Shown: positions 7,312 through 15,145, counted from the stretch's first letter. The stretch is DNA of 64,000 nt from Paractinoplanes pyxinae (GCF_026626335.1 NZ_JAPNTZ010000007.1:1-64000); one strand, 5' to 3'. Program-made: numbers and translations. Notes: generated by a model not told the origin, from the sequence alone.

Positions 7312-7757
7312 CAGGACAGCCGCCGCAACAGGCCGGGCAGCTCGACCGGGAAGATCGACTCGGAGCTGGCCTCGATCTCGTCGGCCGACCACCAGCGGTG
7401 CGCGGTGATGGTGGCCTGCTCCTCCTCGTCCATGCCGGCGAAGTCGGCCTGCCAGCCGGGGACGCGCAGGATGAAGAACTCTTGTTCCTGCTCGTACTGC
7501 CGGCCGCCGTAGCTGAATTCCGTCCGCTGGCGCCAGAAGGGCTCGCCCAGCTCGGCGGCGTCGACCCGCAGGCCGACCTCTTCGAAAAGCTCGCGGGCGG
7601 CGCCCTGCGCGGGCGTCTCGCCACTTTCCAGCCCGCCGCCGGGGGTGAACCACCAGTGGGTGCCGGGACGGGCCGGGTCGCCGCCGTAGAGGAGCAGGGT
7701 GCGCCCGGCCGGGTCGACCAGCAGCACGCGGGCGGCGCGGCGTTCGACAACGGTCAC
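7311..7757 (-). CDS. NUDIX hydrolase
   Basis: 148 residues. The NUDIX box is clear: GGGLESGETPAQGAARELFE followed by EVGL, matching GX5EX7REUXEEXGU. The preceding segment THWWFTPGG and the following EQEFFILRV are typical of small housekeeping-type NUDIX enzymes that hydrolyse nucleoside diphosphate derivatives. The substrate is unknown; the location upstream of rnhB would fit nucleotide-pool cleaning, but that is inference. The GTG start is chosen because a TAGGCT −10 lies 7 nt upstream, because the family begins with VVERRAARVLLVD-like sequence, and because the longer frame gives only Arg/Ser noise. Confidence 0.9.
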   Translation of the reverse strand: MTVVERRAARVLLVDPAGRTLLLYGGDPARPGTHWWFTPGGGLESGETPAQGAARELFEEVGLRVDAAELGEPFWRQRTEFSYGGRQYEQEQEFFILRVPGWQADFAGMDEEEQATITAHRWWSADEIEASSESIFPVELPGLLRRLS

Positions 7758-7764
7758 GCGAACC

Positions 7765-7770
7765 AGCCTA
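7765..7770 (-). promoter_or_regulatory. −10 hexamer TAGGCT, probable leaderless promoter
   Basis: TAGGCT is 7 nt before the NUDIX GTG, with no Shine-Dalgarno sequence. It would drive NUDIX–rnhB–DUF2469. Confidence 0.4.
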
Positions 7771-7788
7771 TTGCGCGAACAGTGGATC

Positions 7789-8439
7789 TTACGACTGCGG
7801 GTCGGGAATCGCTTTGAACCCGTCCGGCACCGACAGCCACGTGGCCCGGTTGACCGGCCAGAACACGGTGAAGGCGCGACCGACGATCGACTTCTCGGTG
7901 ATGGTCGCCTCTTGCACGTCACCGCCGGAGTCCTGCCAGTGCTCGAGCGAGTCGCCGGAGGCCGAGCGGTGGTCGCCCATCACCCACAGCCTGTCCGGCG
8001 GCACGGTCACGTCGAACTTCACGTCGGCCGGGTCGTCCTGCTGGCCGGCCTCGTCGGTGAAGACGTACGGCTCGTCGAGCTTCACGCCGTTGATCGTCAG
8101 CTTCTTGTCGGCGGCCTCGGGGTCGTACGAGATGTGGTCGCCCGGCACGCCGATGATCCGCTTGATGAAGTCCTCACCCTCGGCGCCCGACTGCCAGGCG
8201 GCCGGCGCCTCGAAGACGATGATCTCGCCGCGGCGGGGCTCACGGAAGTCGTACACCAGCTTGTTGACGAGCACCCGGTCGAGCACGTTGAGCGTGTGCT
8301 CCATGGACGGGGACGGGATGTAGAACGTCTGCAGCACGAAGGCTCGCACCAGCACGGCCACCAGGACCGCCACGCCCAGAAGAATCGGAAGCTCGCGCCA
8401 GAACGAACTGCGCTTCTTTTCCGTCTGCTCGTCAATCAC
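7789..8439 (-). CDS. lepB: Signal peptidase I (second copy)
   Basis: 216 residues. There is one N-terminal membrane segment (about 16–38), then the catalytic serine in FYIPSPSMEHTL and the general-base lysine in EDFIKRIIGVPGD, followed by the GDHRSASGDS box. All type I leader peptidase boxes are present and in order. It cleaves signal peptides on the outer face of the membrane. The ATG overlaps the stop of the upstream lepB paralogue as ATGA, so the two are co-translated. It lacks the C-terminal tail of its neighbour. Confidence 0.94.
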   Translation of the reverse strand: MIDEQTEKKRSSFWRELPILLGVAVLVAVLVRAFVLQTFYIPSPSMEHTLNVLDRVLVNKLVYDFREPRRGEIIVFEAPAAWQSGAEGEDFIKRIIGVPGDHISYDPEAADKKLTINGVKLDEPYVFTDEAGQQDDPADVKFDVTVPPDRLWVMGDHRSASGDSLEHWQDSGGDVQEATITEKSIVGRAFTVFWPVNRATWLSVPDGFKAIPDPQS

Positions 8440-9323
8440 GAGCGCAGCCTACGTCGCCGGGTCACGAACGGCAGTCCGGAACGCGCGGATATCGCAGCAC
8501 TTAACAGAAAGGGAAGGGCGAAAATCTCGGTCGCCGGATCGTTCTCGCGCACCGGAACAGTGCCCGGCGCGGCCGCTGTCGGGTGGTCGGCGGCGAACGC
8601 CTTCCACTCGTCCGGCACGGACAGGCTGGTGAAGCGGTTGCTCGGCCAGACGATGACGAATGCCCGCCCGATGATGTTGCTGATCGGCACCGGGCCCTGG
8701 CAGCGAGCGTCCTGTGAGACCTGGCGATGGTCGCCCATGATGAACATCTCACCCGCCGGAACGACCACCTCGGTGAAGCGCCGGCTCGTGCACTGGTTGG
8801 GGTTCGGCGGCTGGTTCAGGTCGGAGTTGAACCCGTCGGCGATGTACGACTCGTCGATCGCGATGCCGTTGACCGTGATCCGCCCCTTGGCGTCGCAGCA
8901 GGCGACCTTGTCGCCCGGCAGGCCGATCACCCGTTTGATGAAGTCGCGCTCACCCGGGCGGCTGACGCCGACGAGGTCGCCGATCGTGCGCCCGAGCTTG
9001 GCCGCGAAGCTGTTGCTGACCGGCTCGCTGACCTCGGGCGTCCAGTTCTCGTCGCCCCGGAAGACGACGATCTCGCCGCGGACCGGGTCCCGCATGTCGT
9101 AGATGACCTTGTTGACCAGCACCCTGTCCTTGACGAGCAGAGTGTTCTCCATCGACCCGCTGGGGATGTAGAACGCCTGCACCAGGAACGTGCGGATCAG
9201 CACGGCCAGGCAGAACGCCACCACCAGCAGCAGCGGAAGCTCCTGCCAGAGCGGCATCTCCTTACGCCGGACCAGTCCCTGTCGCCGCCGAGAAGCCGGG
9301 CCGTAGCCCTCCATCGGTTCCAC
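8436..9323 (-). CDS. lepB: Signal peptidase I (first copy, long form)
   Basis: 295 residues from a GTG. N-terminal membrane segment about residues 27–49; catalytic serine in FYIPSGSMENTL; catalytic lysine in RDFIKRVIGLPGD; GDHRQVSQDAR box. It differs from the downstream copy by an insertion with a VACC pair, a cysteine in NQCTSRRF, and a C-terminal tail of about 50 residues that holds a possible second hydrophobic stretch (IFALPFLLSAAI) and ends with basic residues. Tandem lepB genes are common in actinobacteria and may split the secretome. It lies downstream of rplS as in the usual gene order. Confidence 0.93.
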   Translation of the reverse strand: MEPMEGYGPASRRRQGLVRRKEMPLWQELPLLLVVAFCLAVLIRTFLVQAFYIPSGSMENTLLVKDRVLVNKVIYDMRDPVRGEIVVFRGDENWTPEVSEPVSNSFAAKLGRTIGDLVGVSRPGERDFIKRVIGLPGDKVACCDAKGRITVNGIAIDESYIADGFNSDLNQPPNPNQCTSRRFTEVVVPAGEMFIMGDHRQVSQDARCQGPVPISNIIGRAFVIVWPSNRFTSLSVPDEWKAFAADHPTAAAPGTVPVRENDPATEIFALPFLLSAAISARSGLPFVTRRRRLRS

Positions 9324-9366
9324 GCTTCGTCTCTCCCGCCGCCGACCGGCCGAACCACCCCGGATA

Positions 9367-9420
9367 CAGCACTACCGCCCGAACATTTCCCCTCGCGGGG
9401 ACTTACGGGCGGTAGTGCTG
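9367..9420. terminator. Perfect 15-bp inverted repeat with a nested hairpin
   Basis: CAGCACTACCGCCCG (9367–9381) and its exact complement (9406–9420) enclose 24 nt that contain a CCCC-TCGC-GGGG hairpin. It lies between the rplS stop and the lepB start. A terminator for the rplS operon is likely; a protein-binding site is possible. There is no T-run on either side. Confidence 0.6.
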
Positions 9421-9489
9421 GAAGGGTTCACAATGATCCCATCCGGCACACGGCAAGAGTAATGCGCGCATGCTGAGGGATCGATGAGA

Positions 9490-9846
9490 TCAGACCGTCT
9501 GCTTCTCGCGAAGCTCCTTGATCTTGGCCTTCTTGCCGCGGAGCTCACGCAGGTAGTAGAGCTTGGCGCGGCGGACGTCACCGCGGCTCACGACCTCGAT
9601 CCGGTCGATGGCGGGGCTGTTGAGCGGGTACGTGCGCTCGACGCCGACACCGAAGCTGATCTTGCGGACCTTGAAGGTCTCGCGGAGGCCGGAACCCTGG
9701 CGGCCGATCACGACGCCCTGGAAGATCTGGACGCGGGAACGGTTACCTTCGACGACTCGGGCGTACACCTTCAGGGTGTCGCCGGCCCGGAAACCCGGGA
9801 TGTCGGTGCGCTGCGACTGGGCGTCGAGAGCGTCCAGCGTGTTCAT
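9490..9846 (-). CDS. rplS: 50S ribosomal protein L19
   Basis: 118 residues. It matches L19 throughout: IPGFRAGDTLKVYARVVEG, the RVQIFQGVVIGRQGSG core, the SFGVGVERTYPLNSP strand and the RRAKLYYLREL tail. L19 sits at the 30S–50S interface. The start at 9846 is preferred to an in-frame ATG ten codons upstream because a GAGG ribosome-binding site is 8 nt away and the length then fits the family. Downstream of trmD as in most bacteria, separated by a hairpin-containing leader. Confidence 0.97.
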   Translation of the reverse strand: MNTLDALDAQSQRTDIPGFRAGDTLKVYARVVEGNRSRVQIFQGVVIGRQGSGLRETFKVRKISFGVGVERTYPLNSPAIDRIEVVSRGDVRRAKLYYLRELRGKKAKIKELREKQTV

Positions 9847-9905
9847 CGCTGCATCCTCGTTCTTTTTGAAGCGCATCGGGAGTTCGGTGCGCGCTGGGTA
9901 CTACT

Positions 9906-9929
9906 GATCCCCCGCCACTCCTGGGGATC
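9906..9929 (-). terminator. Hairpin between trmD and rplS
   Basis: GATCCCC and its exact complement GGGGATC (7 bp) enclose 10 nt in the rplS leader. It may attenuate read-through from trmD or be part of L19 autoregulation; neither is shown by sequence alone. Confidence 0.4.
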
Positions 9930-9971
9930 CTCGATCTCGAACCACGGCGTGGGCCGAAATCGGCAACCTCA

Positions 9972-10730
9972 CTACTTTGCCACAGACGGCGGCGTGATCT
10001 GAAATCCGCCCTCGGTGAGCGTCTTCCTGTCCGCTTTGTCCAAGTCGTCGACAGGGTAAACCGACATCATGTCGGGCCGGCGGGACGCCGTACGCAGCAA
10101 GCTCTGGTCCCGTCGCCAGCGCGCGATCCGGCCGTGGTCACCCGAACGCAGGATTTCCGGCACGTCCCGCGATCGCCACGACGCCGGCTTCGTGTACACG
10201 GGCGCCTCGAGCAGCCCGGCCGCGTGCGACTCCTCGGTCAGCGAGTCCGCGTTGCCCAGCACGCCCGGCAGCAGCCGCACGATCGCTTCCATGATCACGA
10301 TGACCGCGACCTCGCCCCCGAACAGGACGTAGTCGCCGAGCGAGACCTCACGGACCGGCATCCGGTCGGCGGCGTCGTCGATCACCCGCTGATCGATGCC
10401 CTCGTACCGCCCGCAAGCGAAGATCAAACGGTCGAGCGAGGCGAGTTCGTGCGCGTCGGCCTGAGTGAACGGCTTGCCCACGGGCGACGGAACGACCAGC
10501 GTGCCCGGCCCGACCGCGTCGAGCGCCTGCCCCCACGGCTCCGGCCGCATCACCATGCCCGGCCCGCCCCCGTACGGGGTGTCGTCCACCGTGCGATGCA
10601 CGTCCGAGGTCCAAGTACGCAGATCGTGCACGGCCACGTCGAGCCGCCCGGTCTGCCGCGCCTTGCCGATCAGCGACAGCTCGAGCGGGCCGAAATAGTC
10701 CGGGAAGATCGAGATGATGTCGACGCGCAT
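9972..10730 (-). CDS. trmD: tRNA (guanine-N1)-methyltransferase TrmD
   Basis: 252 residues. It methylates G37 of tRNAs next to the anticodon, using S-adenosylmethionine bound in the trefoil knot of the SPOUT fold. Seen: the MRVDIISIFPDYF start, DDTPYGGGPGMVM, the knot segments FACGRYEGIDQRV and EVSLGDYVLFGGEVAV, and the C-terminal DHGRIARWRRDQSL helix. It begins immediately after the rimM stop codon with no gap. Confidence 0.97.
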   Translation of the reverse strand: MRVDIISIFPDYFGPLELSLIGKARQTGRLDVAVHDLRTWTSDVHRTVDDTPYGGGPGMVMRPEPWGQALDAVGPGTLVVPSPVGKPFTQADAHELASLDRLIFACGRYEGIDQRVIDDAADRMPVREVSLGDYVLFGGEVAVIVIMEAIVRLLPGVLGNADSLTEESHAAGLLEAPVYTKPASWRSRDVPEILRSGDHGRIARWRRDQSLLRTASRRPDMMSVYPVDDLDKADRKTLTEGGFQITPPSVAK

Positions 10731-11294
10731 CTACAGATCCAGCAGACCCTCGGGCAGATCGACGACGACGCGGCCCCCGGCCAGGTCGACCGTCGGCACG
10801 ATCGCGCTCACAAAGGGGATCAGAGCCGTGCCGCCGCCGGTCTTCTTCAGCACGATCAGGTCGGACGAGGGCGCGTGGTCGATCCGCTCAACGGAACCGT
10901 GCACAGTGCCGTCGGCCGACTCGACCCGCAGACCGACCAGCTGGTGGTCGTGGAACTCGTCCGGGTCGTCCGGCGGGGTCAGCTCGTCGCTGTCGACCTG
11001 CAGGAACACGCCGCGCAGCTCCTCGGCGACGTTGCGGTCGTAGATGTTCTCGAACACCGCGATACCGCGACCCTGATGCCAGCGGATCGACTCGAGCACG
11101 AGTTGCTTCGGCACGTCGAACTTGACGCCGGGAACGGCCGCCGGGCCGGTGCTCACACGGCGGTCCCGGGGGACCTCCGTCACGAACACCGACCCGGGGA
11201 CGAAACGTTCTTCCGGTTCGTCGGTTCGCACGACCACCGAGACCTCGCCCCGGATGCCGTGCGGTTTGCCGATCTGACCGACTACCAGGAGCAT
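10731..11294 (-). CDS. rimM: 16S rRNA processing protein RimM
   Basis: 187 residues. The N-terminal barrel begins LLVVGQIGKPHGIRGEVSV, and the C-terminal PRC-barrel has DDPDEFHDHQLVGLRV, SSDLIVL and ALIPFVSAIVP…VVVDLPEGLLDL. RimM helps mature the 30S head around S19. The start ATG follows the khpA stop by a single base, and the gene abuts trmD, a conserved arrangement. Confidence 0.96.
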   Translation of the reverse strand: MLLVVGQIGKPHGIRGEVSVVVRTDEPEERFVPGSVFVTEVPRDRRVSTGPAAVPGVKFDVPKQLVLESIRWHQGRGIAVFENIYDRNVAEELRGVFLQVDSDELTPPDDPDEFHDHQLVGLRVESADGTVHGSVERIDHAPSSDLIVLKKTGGGTALIPFVSAIVPTVDLAGGRVVVDLPEGLLDL

Positions 11295-11295
11295 C

Positions 11296-11553
11296 TCAGT
11301 ACGCGTCGACGATGTCGACGCGGATGCCGCGCCCACCGATCGACCCGATGACCTGCCGCAGGGCCTTGGCCGTACGCCCGCCGCGCCCGATGACCGTTCC
11401 CAGGTCCTCCGGGTGCACGCGAACCTCGAGCCGCTTGCCGCGACGCGAGTCGACCAGCCGGACCCGGACATCGTCCGGGTTGTCGACGATGCCCTTGACG
11501 AGGTGCTCCAGCGCCGGCCGGAGCGCCCCGTCAGCTCGCGTCGGCGCCGGCAC
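11296..11553 (-). CDS. khpA: KH-domain RNA-binding protein KhpA
   Basis: 85 residues: a single type II KH domain with ALEHLVKGIVDNPDDVRV and the nucleic-acid-binding loop VIGRGGRTAKALRQVI (GxxG). KhpA-type proteins bind RNA, usually with KhpB, and lie between rpsP and rimM. There is no ATG in reach. The GTG at 11553 is chosen because AGAGGA precedes it by 8 nt. This places the start 23 nt inside the end of rpsP in another frame, so translation is probably coupled. Confidence 0.9.
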   Translation of the reverse strand: MPAPTRADGALRPALEHLVKGIVDNPDDVRVRLVDSRRGKRLEVRVHPEDLGTVIGRGGRTAKALRQVIGSIGGRGIRVDIVDAY

Positions 11554-12046
11554 CGGCCGGGTCCTCTGCGGTCTCAGCGACAGCCTCGCGGTTCGGCTCG
11601 GCCGGGTCGGCGGCCTTGGTCTGCGCCGGCTTGGCCTCGGCGGCCTCCGGAGCAGCGGCGACCTTCTTGGCCGGCTTGGTGCTCTTGGCCGGGGTGTCGG
11701 CGACACCGGCGGCCGACTTGGCCTCGGCCTCGTACACCTCGGTGCGGGACTGCTTCGGCTCCGCGACGAGCAGCGGCGGCGGGGCGGGAAGGCCCTTGAA
11801 CTGCTGCCAGTCGCCGGTCTTCTCGAGGATGCGCTGCACGGCCTCGCTCGGCTGGGCGCCGACGGAGAGCCAGTACTGCACGCGCTCGGACTTGACCTGG
11901 ATGATCGAGGGGTGTTCCTTCGGCTGGTAGATGCCGACGTACTCGATGGCGCGGCCGTCGCGCTTGGTGCGCGAGTCGGCGACGACGATGCGGTACTGCG
12001 GGTTGCGGATCTTGCCCATCCGCAGGAGCCGGATCTTAACGGCCAC
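11531..12046 (-). CDS. rpsP: 30S ribosomal protein S16 with long Ala/Lys/Pro-rich tail
   Basis: 171 residues. The first 85 or so are canonical S16: VAVKIRLLRMGKIRNPQYRI, the VADSRTKRDGRAIEYVG strand and EHPSIIQVKSERVQYWLSVG. After GDWQQFKGLP comes about 80 residues of Ala/Glu/Lys/Pro-rich sequence with no fold visible; many actinobacteria extend S16 this way, but this tail is long. The start is GTG with AGGAG 9 nt upstream. An in-frame extension to 12244 has no ribosome-binding site and is rejected. First gene of the rpsP–khpA–rimM–trmD–rplS run. Confidence 0.95.
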   Translation of the reverse strand: MAVKIRLLRMGKIRNPQYRIVVADSRTKRDGRAIEYVGIYQPKEHPSIIQVKSERVQYWLSVGAQPSEAVQRILEKTGDWQQFKGLPAPPPLLVAEPKQSRTEVYEAEAKSAAGVADTPAKSTKPAKKVAAAPEAAEAKPAQTKAADPAEPNREAVAETAEDPAGAGADAS

Positions 12047-12487
12047 GGTGTTTCGCTCCTGATAAATACGAGGCGAGCCAGGGCGCTCCCGTGGGGACAG
12101 GAGAGCTGATGTCTCATGGACTGGCAGCACGGAGGGGTTAGAGGGCGCCTCACGCGAGCCGGATACCAGGGGACCATTCTGCCAGACGAGGGTGGGTTGC
12201 TCCCAATCGGCCTCGGAAAAGTCAACTTCCAGGTCAAGAGCCACTTCAAGATCAAGATCTGGATGTCCCGGCGGGGTGGGTGGTGCTGACCGTCGTTCCC
12301 GCGGGGGCCCGGGCGGGCTTCGCTGGCCGCTGGCGCGTCCAGAACGCGAAACCCACCCGGGCGACGTGCGTGAGTGGTTGCGCCCCGCAACCCCCTGTGG
12401 ATAAACGCCCCGCCTGTGGACAACGCGCCACGCACCGCGGCCAAGCCTGCTAGCTTCCCCACCCTGGGTGGGGCGGCAGAGAAGGTT
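12047..12487. other. Upstream region of rpsP with DnaA-box pair
   Basis: No gene is visible in these 440 bases. The minus strand carries CAGAAT (12176–12181) preceded by TGG, an extended −10-like element that could start the rpsP operon with a leader of about 120 nt, but no matching −35 is clear. TTGACT and TTGACC occur further up (12220–12237). Two DnaA boxes lie at 12396–12423. Open frames here are Ser/Arg-rich noise. Confidence 0.4.
12396..12423. promoter_or_regulatory. Pair of perfect DnaA boxes
   Basis: TGTGGATAA (complement TTATCCACA) at 12396–12404 and TGTGGACAA (complement TTGTCCACA) at 12415–12423, in the same orientation and 19 bp apart. Both match the actinobacterial DnaA consensus. 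They lie in a non-coding gap about 64 bases beyond the end of the DUF402 gene. Confidence 0.5.
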
Positions 12488-13144
12488 TCAGATTCGCGCG
12501 ACGACCGGGCGGTCCCAGCCTGGGGGCAGGTCGGTGGGGATCGGCCAGGACGGGTCGGGGTGGAAGTTGGTCCAGGTGCCGTCGAAGGGGAACTCTCCGG
12601 CCTCGAGCAGCTTGATCACCCGGTGGCCTTCCGCCCAGACTGCCTGCTCGTCGGGGACCCAGTAGAGGTCGGGGCGGGCCAGGCGTTCGGCGAACTCGTC
12701 CTCGTCCTTCCAGTGCCAGGACAGGTCGGGGTAGGCGACGATGTCCAGGTCCTGGTCGACCACGTCGATGCCGGCCAGCTCGCCGTCGTCCCAGCGGACG
12801 GCGTTCTCTTCGAGGTTGATGTAGTAGTTCTTGAAGTCGTCGGTCTCGGTGCGGAACAGCCAGACGGAGTGGTCGGCGCCCGCGGGGAAGAAGCGGAGGA
12901 CGCCAGGGCCACGCCAGGTGGTCGGCGTCATCCGCTTTGGGGCGGCTTCCCAGTCGATGAACGAGGGCATGTCGCGGGGGCCGCGGCCGTCCGTCGTGGT
13001 TTCGATCGCGGCCGCGGCGCCGCGGGCTATCCAGAGGAGCAGCCCGCGGTCGTCGTCCGACACGACCCGGGCGACGTGCACGAAGCCGAGCCGGCCGCGG
13101 TGCGTGTCCCGGTGCAGGACGAGCCGGCCCGGCTCGAAGCGCAT
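12488..13144 (-). CDS. DUF402 domain protein (FomD-like)
   Basis: 218 residues. The N-terminus MRFEPGRLVLHRDTHRGRLGFVHVARVV is a small barrel, followed by the DUF402 core: NYYINLEENAVRWDDGELAGID and VVDQDLDIVAYPD, a cluster of Asp/Glu that in the FomD group binds divalent metal and hydrolyses nucleotide diphosphates. The LLEAGEFPFDGTW tail is typical. Substrate unknown. The start overlaps the proS stop as TGATG (13142–13146), so both are read from one message. Confidence 0.85.
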   Translation of the reverse strand: MRFEPGRLVLHRDTHRGRLGFVHVARVVSDDDRGLLLWIARGAAAAIETTTDGRGPRDMPSFIDWEAAPKRMTPTTWRGPGVLRFFPAGADHSVWLFRTETDDFKNYYINLEENAVRWDDGELAGIDVVDQDLDIVAYPDLSWHWKDEDEFAERLARPDLYWVPDEQAVWAEGHRVIKLLEAGEFPFDGTWTNFHPDPSWPIPTDLPPGWDRPVVARI

Positions 13145-14550
13145 CAGTAGGAACGGGCCAGGTAGGCGACCAGGCCGGGTTCCTCGTCGGAGTCGGGCAT
13201 GCCGCCGTCGGCGCGGGTCAGGCAGCGGACCGTGACGGCCTTGCCGTTCGCCTCTTTCTCGCCGGCCTCGCCCACGGCCGACCACGGCACCCGGGCCCAG
13301 CCGGTCTGCGCCGCCTCGATCGCCTCGCCCAGCGTCTTGACCTCGACCGTGTTCGCCTCACGGAAGGCCACCGCCTCGTCGTACAGGCGCTGCTGGTCGG
13401 CCTTGAGAGCGCTCGTCACCGCGTCCAGCACCTCGCCCAGCGCGGTCGGGGTCTTGGAGCCGTCGATCCGGCGGGCGATCGTGACGCTGCCGTTGGCCAG
13501 GTCACGCGGGCCGACCTCGATGCGGATGGGCACACCCTGCAGCTCGGCGTCCACCGCCCGGCGGCCGAACGGGATGTCGGCCCGATCGTCGAGTTTCACC
13601 CGTACGCCGGAAGCCTTCAGCTCGTCGCGCAGCTTGGCCGCCGCCTCGACGACGCCCTCGCCCGCCTTGACCACCATGACCTGCACCTGGATCGGCGCCA
13701 GGCGCGGCGGCAGCCGCAGGCCGTTGTCGTCGCCGTGCACCATGATCAGGCCGCCCACCATGCGGGTCGACGTGCCCCACGAGGTCGTCCAGGCGTGCTC
13801 GACCTTGCCGTCCTTCGACGAGTACGTGATGTCGAAGGCCTTGGCGAAGTTCTGGCCCAGCTCGTGCGAGGTGCCCATCTGCAGCGCCTTGGTGTCGCCC
13901 ATCATGGCCTCGACGGTCATGGTGTTCGTGGCGCCGGCGAACCGCTCGCCCTTGGTCTTGCGGCCGGGGATGACCGGGACGGCCAGCAGCTCCTCCATGA
14001 ACGCCTGGTAGACGTTGCGGTGGATGTTGCGGGCGTGCTCGCGGGCGTCGGCCTCGGTGGCGTGCGCGTCGTGCCCCTCCTGCCACAGGAACTCGGTGGT
14101 GCGCAGGAAGGTGCGCGGGCGCAGCTCCCACCGCACGACGTTGGCCCACTGGTTGAGCAGCAGGGGCAGGTCCCGGTACGAGTCGACCCACTTGGCCATG
14201 AACTCGCCGATCACGGTCTCGCTGGTCGGGCGGACCACCAGCGGCTCGGCCAGCTGCTTGCCGCCGGCGTGGGTGACCACGGCCAGCTCGGGCGAGAAGC
14301 CCTCGACGTGGTCGGCCTCGCGGCGCAGGTAGCTCTCGGGGATGAACAGCGGGAAGTAGGCGTTCTGCACGCCCTCTTCCTTGATGCGCAGGTCCATGTC
14401 GGCCTGCATGCGCTCCCAGATGGCCCAGCCGACGGGCCGGATGACCATGGTGCCGCGCACCGGGCCGTTGTCGGCCAGCTGCGCCTTGGCGATCAGGTCC
14501 TGGTACCAGCGGGGAAAGTCCTCCGCACGGGGAGTGAGCACACGAGCCAT
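13144..14550 (-). CDS. proS: Prolyl-tRNA synthetase (archaeal/eukaryal-like type)
   Basis: 468 residues. Class II motifs are present: motif 1 near VRGTMVIRPVGWAIWERMQ, motif 2 WANVVRWELRPRTFLRTTEF, and motif 3 MVHGDDNGLRLPPRLAP. There is no INS editing insert, and a C-terminal domain ends ARSY with a terminal Tyr; this is the compact archaeal/eukaryal-like ProRS also found in some actinobacteria rather than the long bacterial type. A TAGGAT −10 lies 8 nt before the ATG, suggesting a leaderless mRNA shared with the DUF402 gene. Confidence 0.95.
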   Translation of the reverse strand: MARVLTPRAEDFPRWYQDLIAKAQLADNGPVRGTMVIRPVGWAIWERMQADMDLRIKEEGVQNAYFPLFIPESYLRREADHVEGFSPELAVVTHAGGKQLAEPLVVRPTSETVIGEFMAKWVDSYRDLPLLLNQWANVVRWELRPRTFLRTTEFLWQEGHDAHATEADAREHARNIHRNVYQAFMEELLAVPVIPGRKTKGERFAGATNTMTVEAMMGDTKALQMGTSHELGQNFAKAFDITYSSKDGKVEHAWTTSWGTSTRMVGGLIMVHGDDNGLRLPPRLAPIQVQVMVVKAGEGVVEAAAKLRDELKASGVRVKLDDRADIPFGRRAVDAELQGVPIRIEVGPRDLANGSVTIARRIDGSKTPTALGEVLDAVTSALKADQQRLYDEAVAFREANTVEVKTLGEAIEAAQTGWARVPWSAVGEAGEKEANGKAVTVRCLTRADGGMPDSDEEPGLVAYLARSY

Positions 14551-14558
14551 GAGGCGAC

Positions 14559-14564
14559 ATCCTA
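14559..14564 (-). promoter_or_regulatory. −10 hexamer TAGGAT, probable leaderless promoter
   Basis: TAGGAT lies 8 nt before the proS ATG. AGGA within it could also act as a weak Shine-Dalgarno sequence, so the call is tentative. Confidence 0.35.
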
Positions 14565-14629
14565 GTCGGGCCGGCTGCGCAACCTGCCGGGCGGGCATCG
14601 CGTGTCCTAGGTGGAAGGGCGGTGGGGCA

Positions 14630-15145
14630 GTGACAGCAGCCGAGGAATTCGACGATTTCTACCGGGACACGTCCCGGCGCCTGGCCAGATACGCGTACGG
14701 CCTGACGGGCGACCCCGGCGACGCGCAGGACCTCGTGCAGGAGGCCTACGCCCGCGCCTGGCAGCGCTGGAGGCGCCTGGCCGACTACGAGGACCGCGAG
14801 GCCTGGTTACGCCTGGTGGTCAACCGGCTCTCGGCCGACCGGTGGCGCCGGTTGGGCGTACGCCGGGCCCGAGCCGCCGCCGAACCGCCCCCGCCACCTT
14901 CGCCCCCACCCTCGGAAGACGCCGTGCTGCTGATCCGCGCGATGCGCACCCTGCCCCTGGCCCACCGCCGCGCCCTCGCCCTGCACTACCTGCTCGACCG
15001 CTCGGTGGCCGAGATCGCCCACGAGACCGGCTCGTCCGTCGGCACGGTCAAGTCGTGGCTGTCCCGGGGCCGGGCCGGGCTGGCCGCCGCGCTCGGCGGC
15101 GACCACCCCGCCTTCGTCACGAACGGAGCCGACGATGCCCACTGA
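14630..15145 (+). CDS. ECF sigma factor (SigE/SACE-type)
   Basis: 171 residues. Region 2 is EFDDFYRDTSRRLARYAYGL then GDAQDLVQEAYARAWQRW; region 4 is LPLAHRRALALHYLLDRSVAEI with the helix-turn-helix ETGSSVGTVKSWLSRGRAGL. A Pro-rich linker (PPPPPSPPPSE) joins them. It should direct RNA polymerase to a small stress- or envelope-related regulon. The 3' end overlaps the start of the next gene by 11 nt; that product is membrane-anchored and is the natural candidate for its partner. The start is GTG with only a weak G-rich site upstream. Confidence 0.92.
   Translation: MTAAEEFDDFYRDTSRRLARYAYGLTGDPGDAQDLVQEAYARAWQRWRRLADYEDREAWLRLVVNRLSADRWRRLGVRRARAAAEPPPPPSPPPSEDAVLLIRAMRTLPLAHRRALALHYLLDRSVAEIAHETGSSVGTVKSWLSRGRAGLAAALGGDHPAFVTNGADDAH

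Noticed and set aside
12047..12244. N-terminal extension of S16 in the same frame
   Set aside because: S16 proteins begin AVKIRL; a good AGGAG site precedes GTG 12046, and the extension has no ribosome-binding site.
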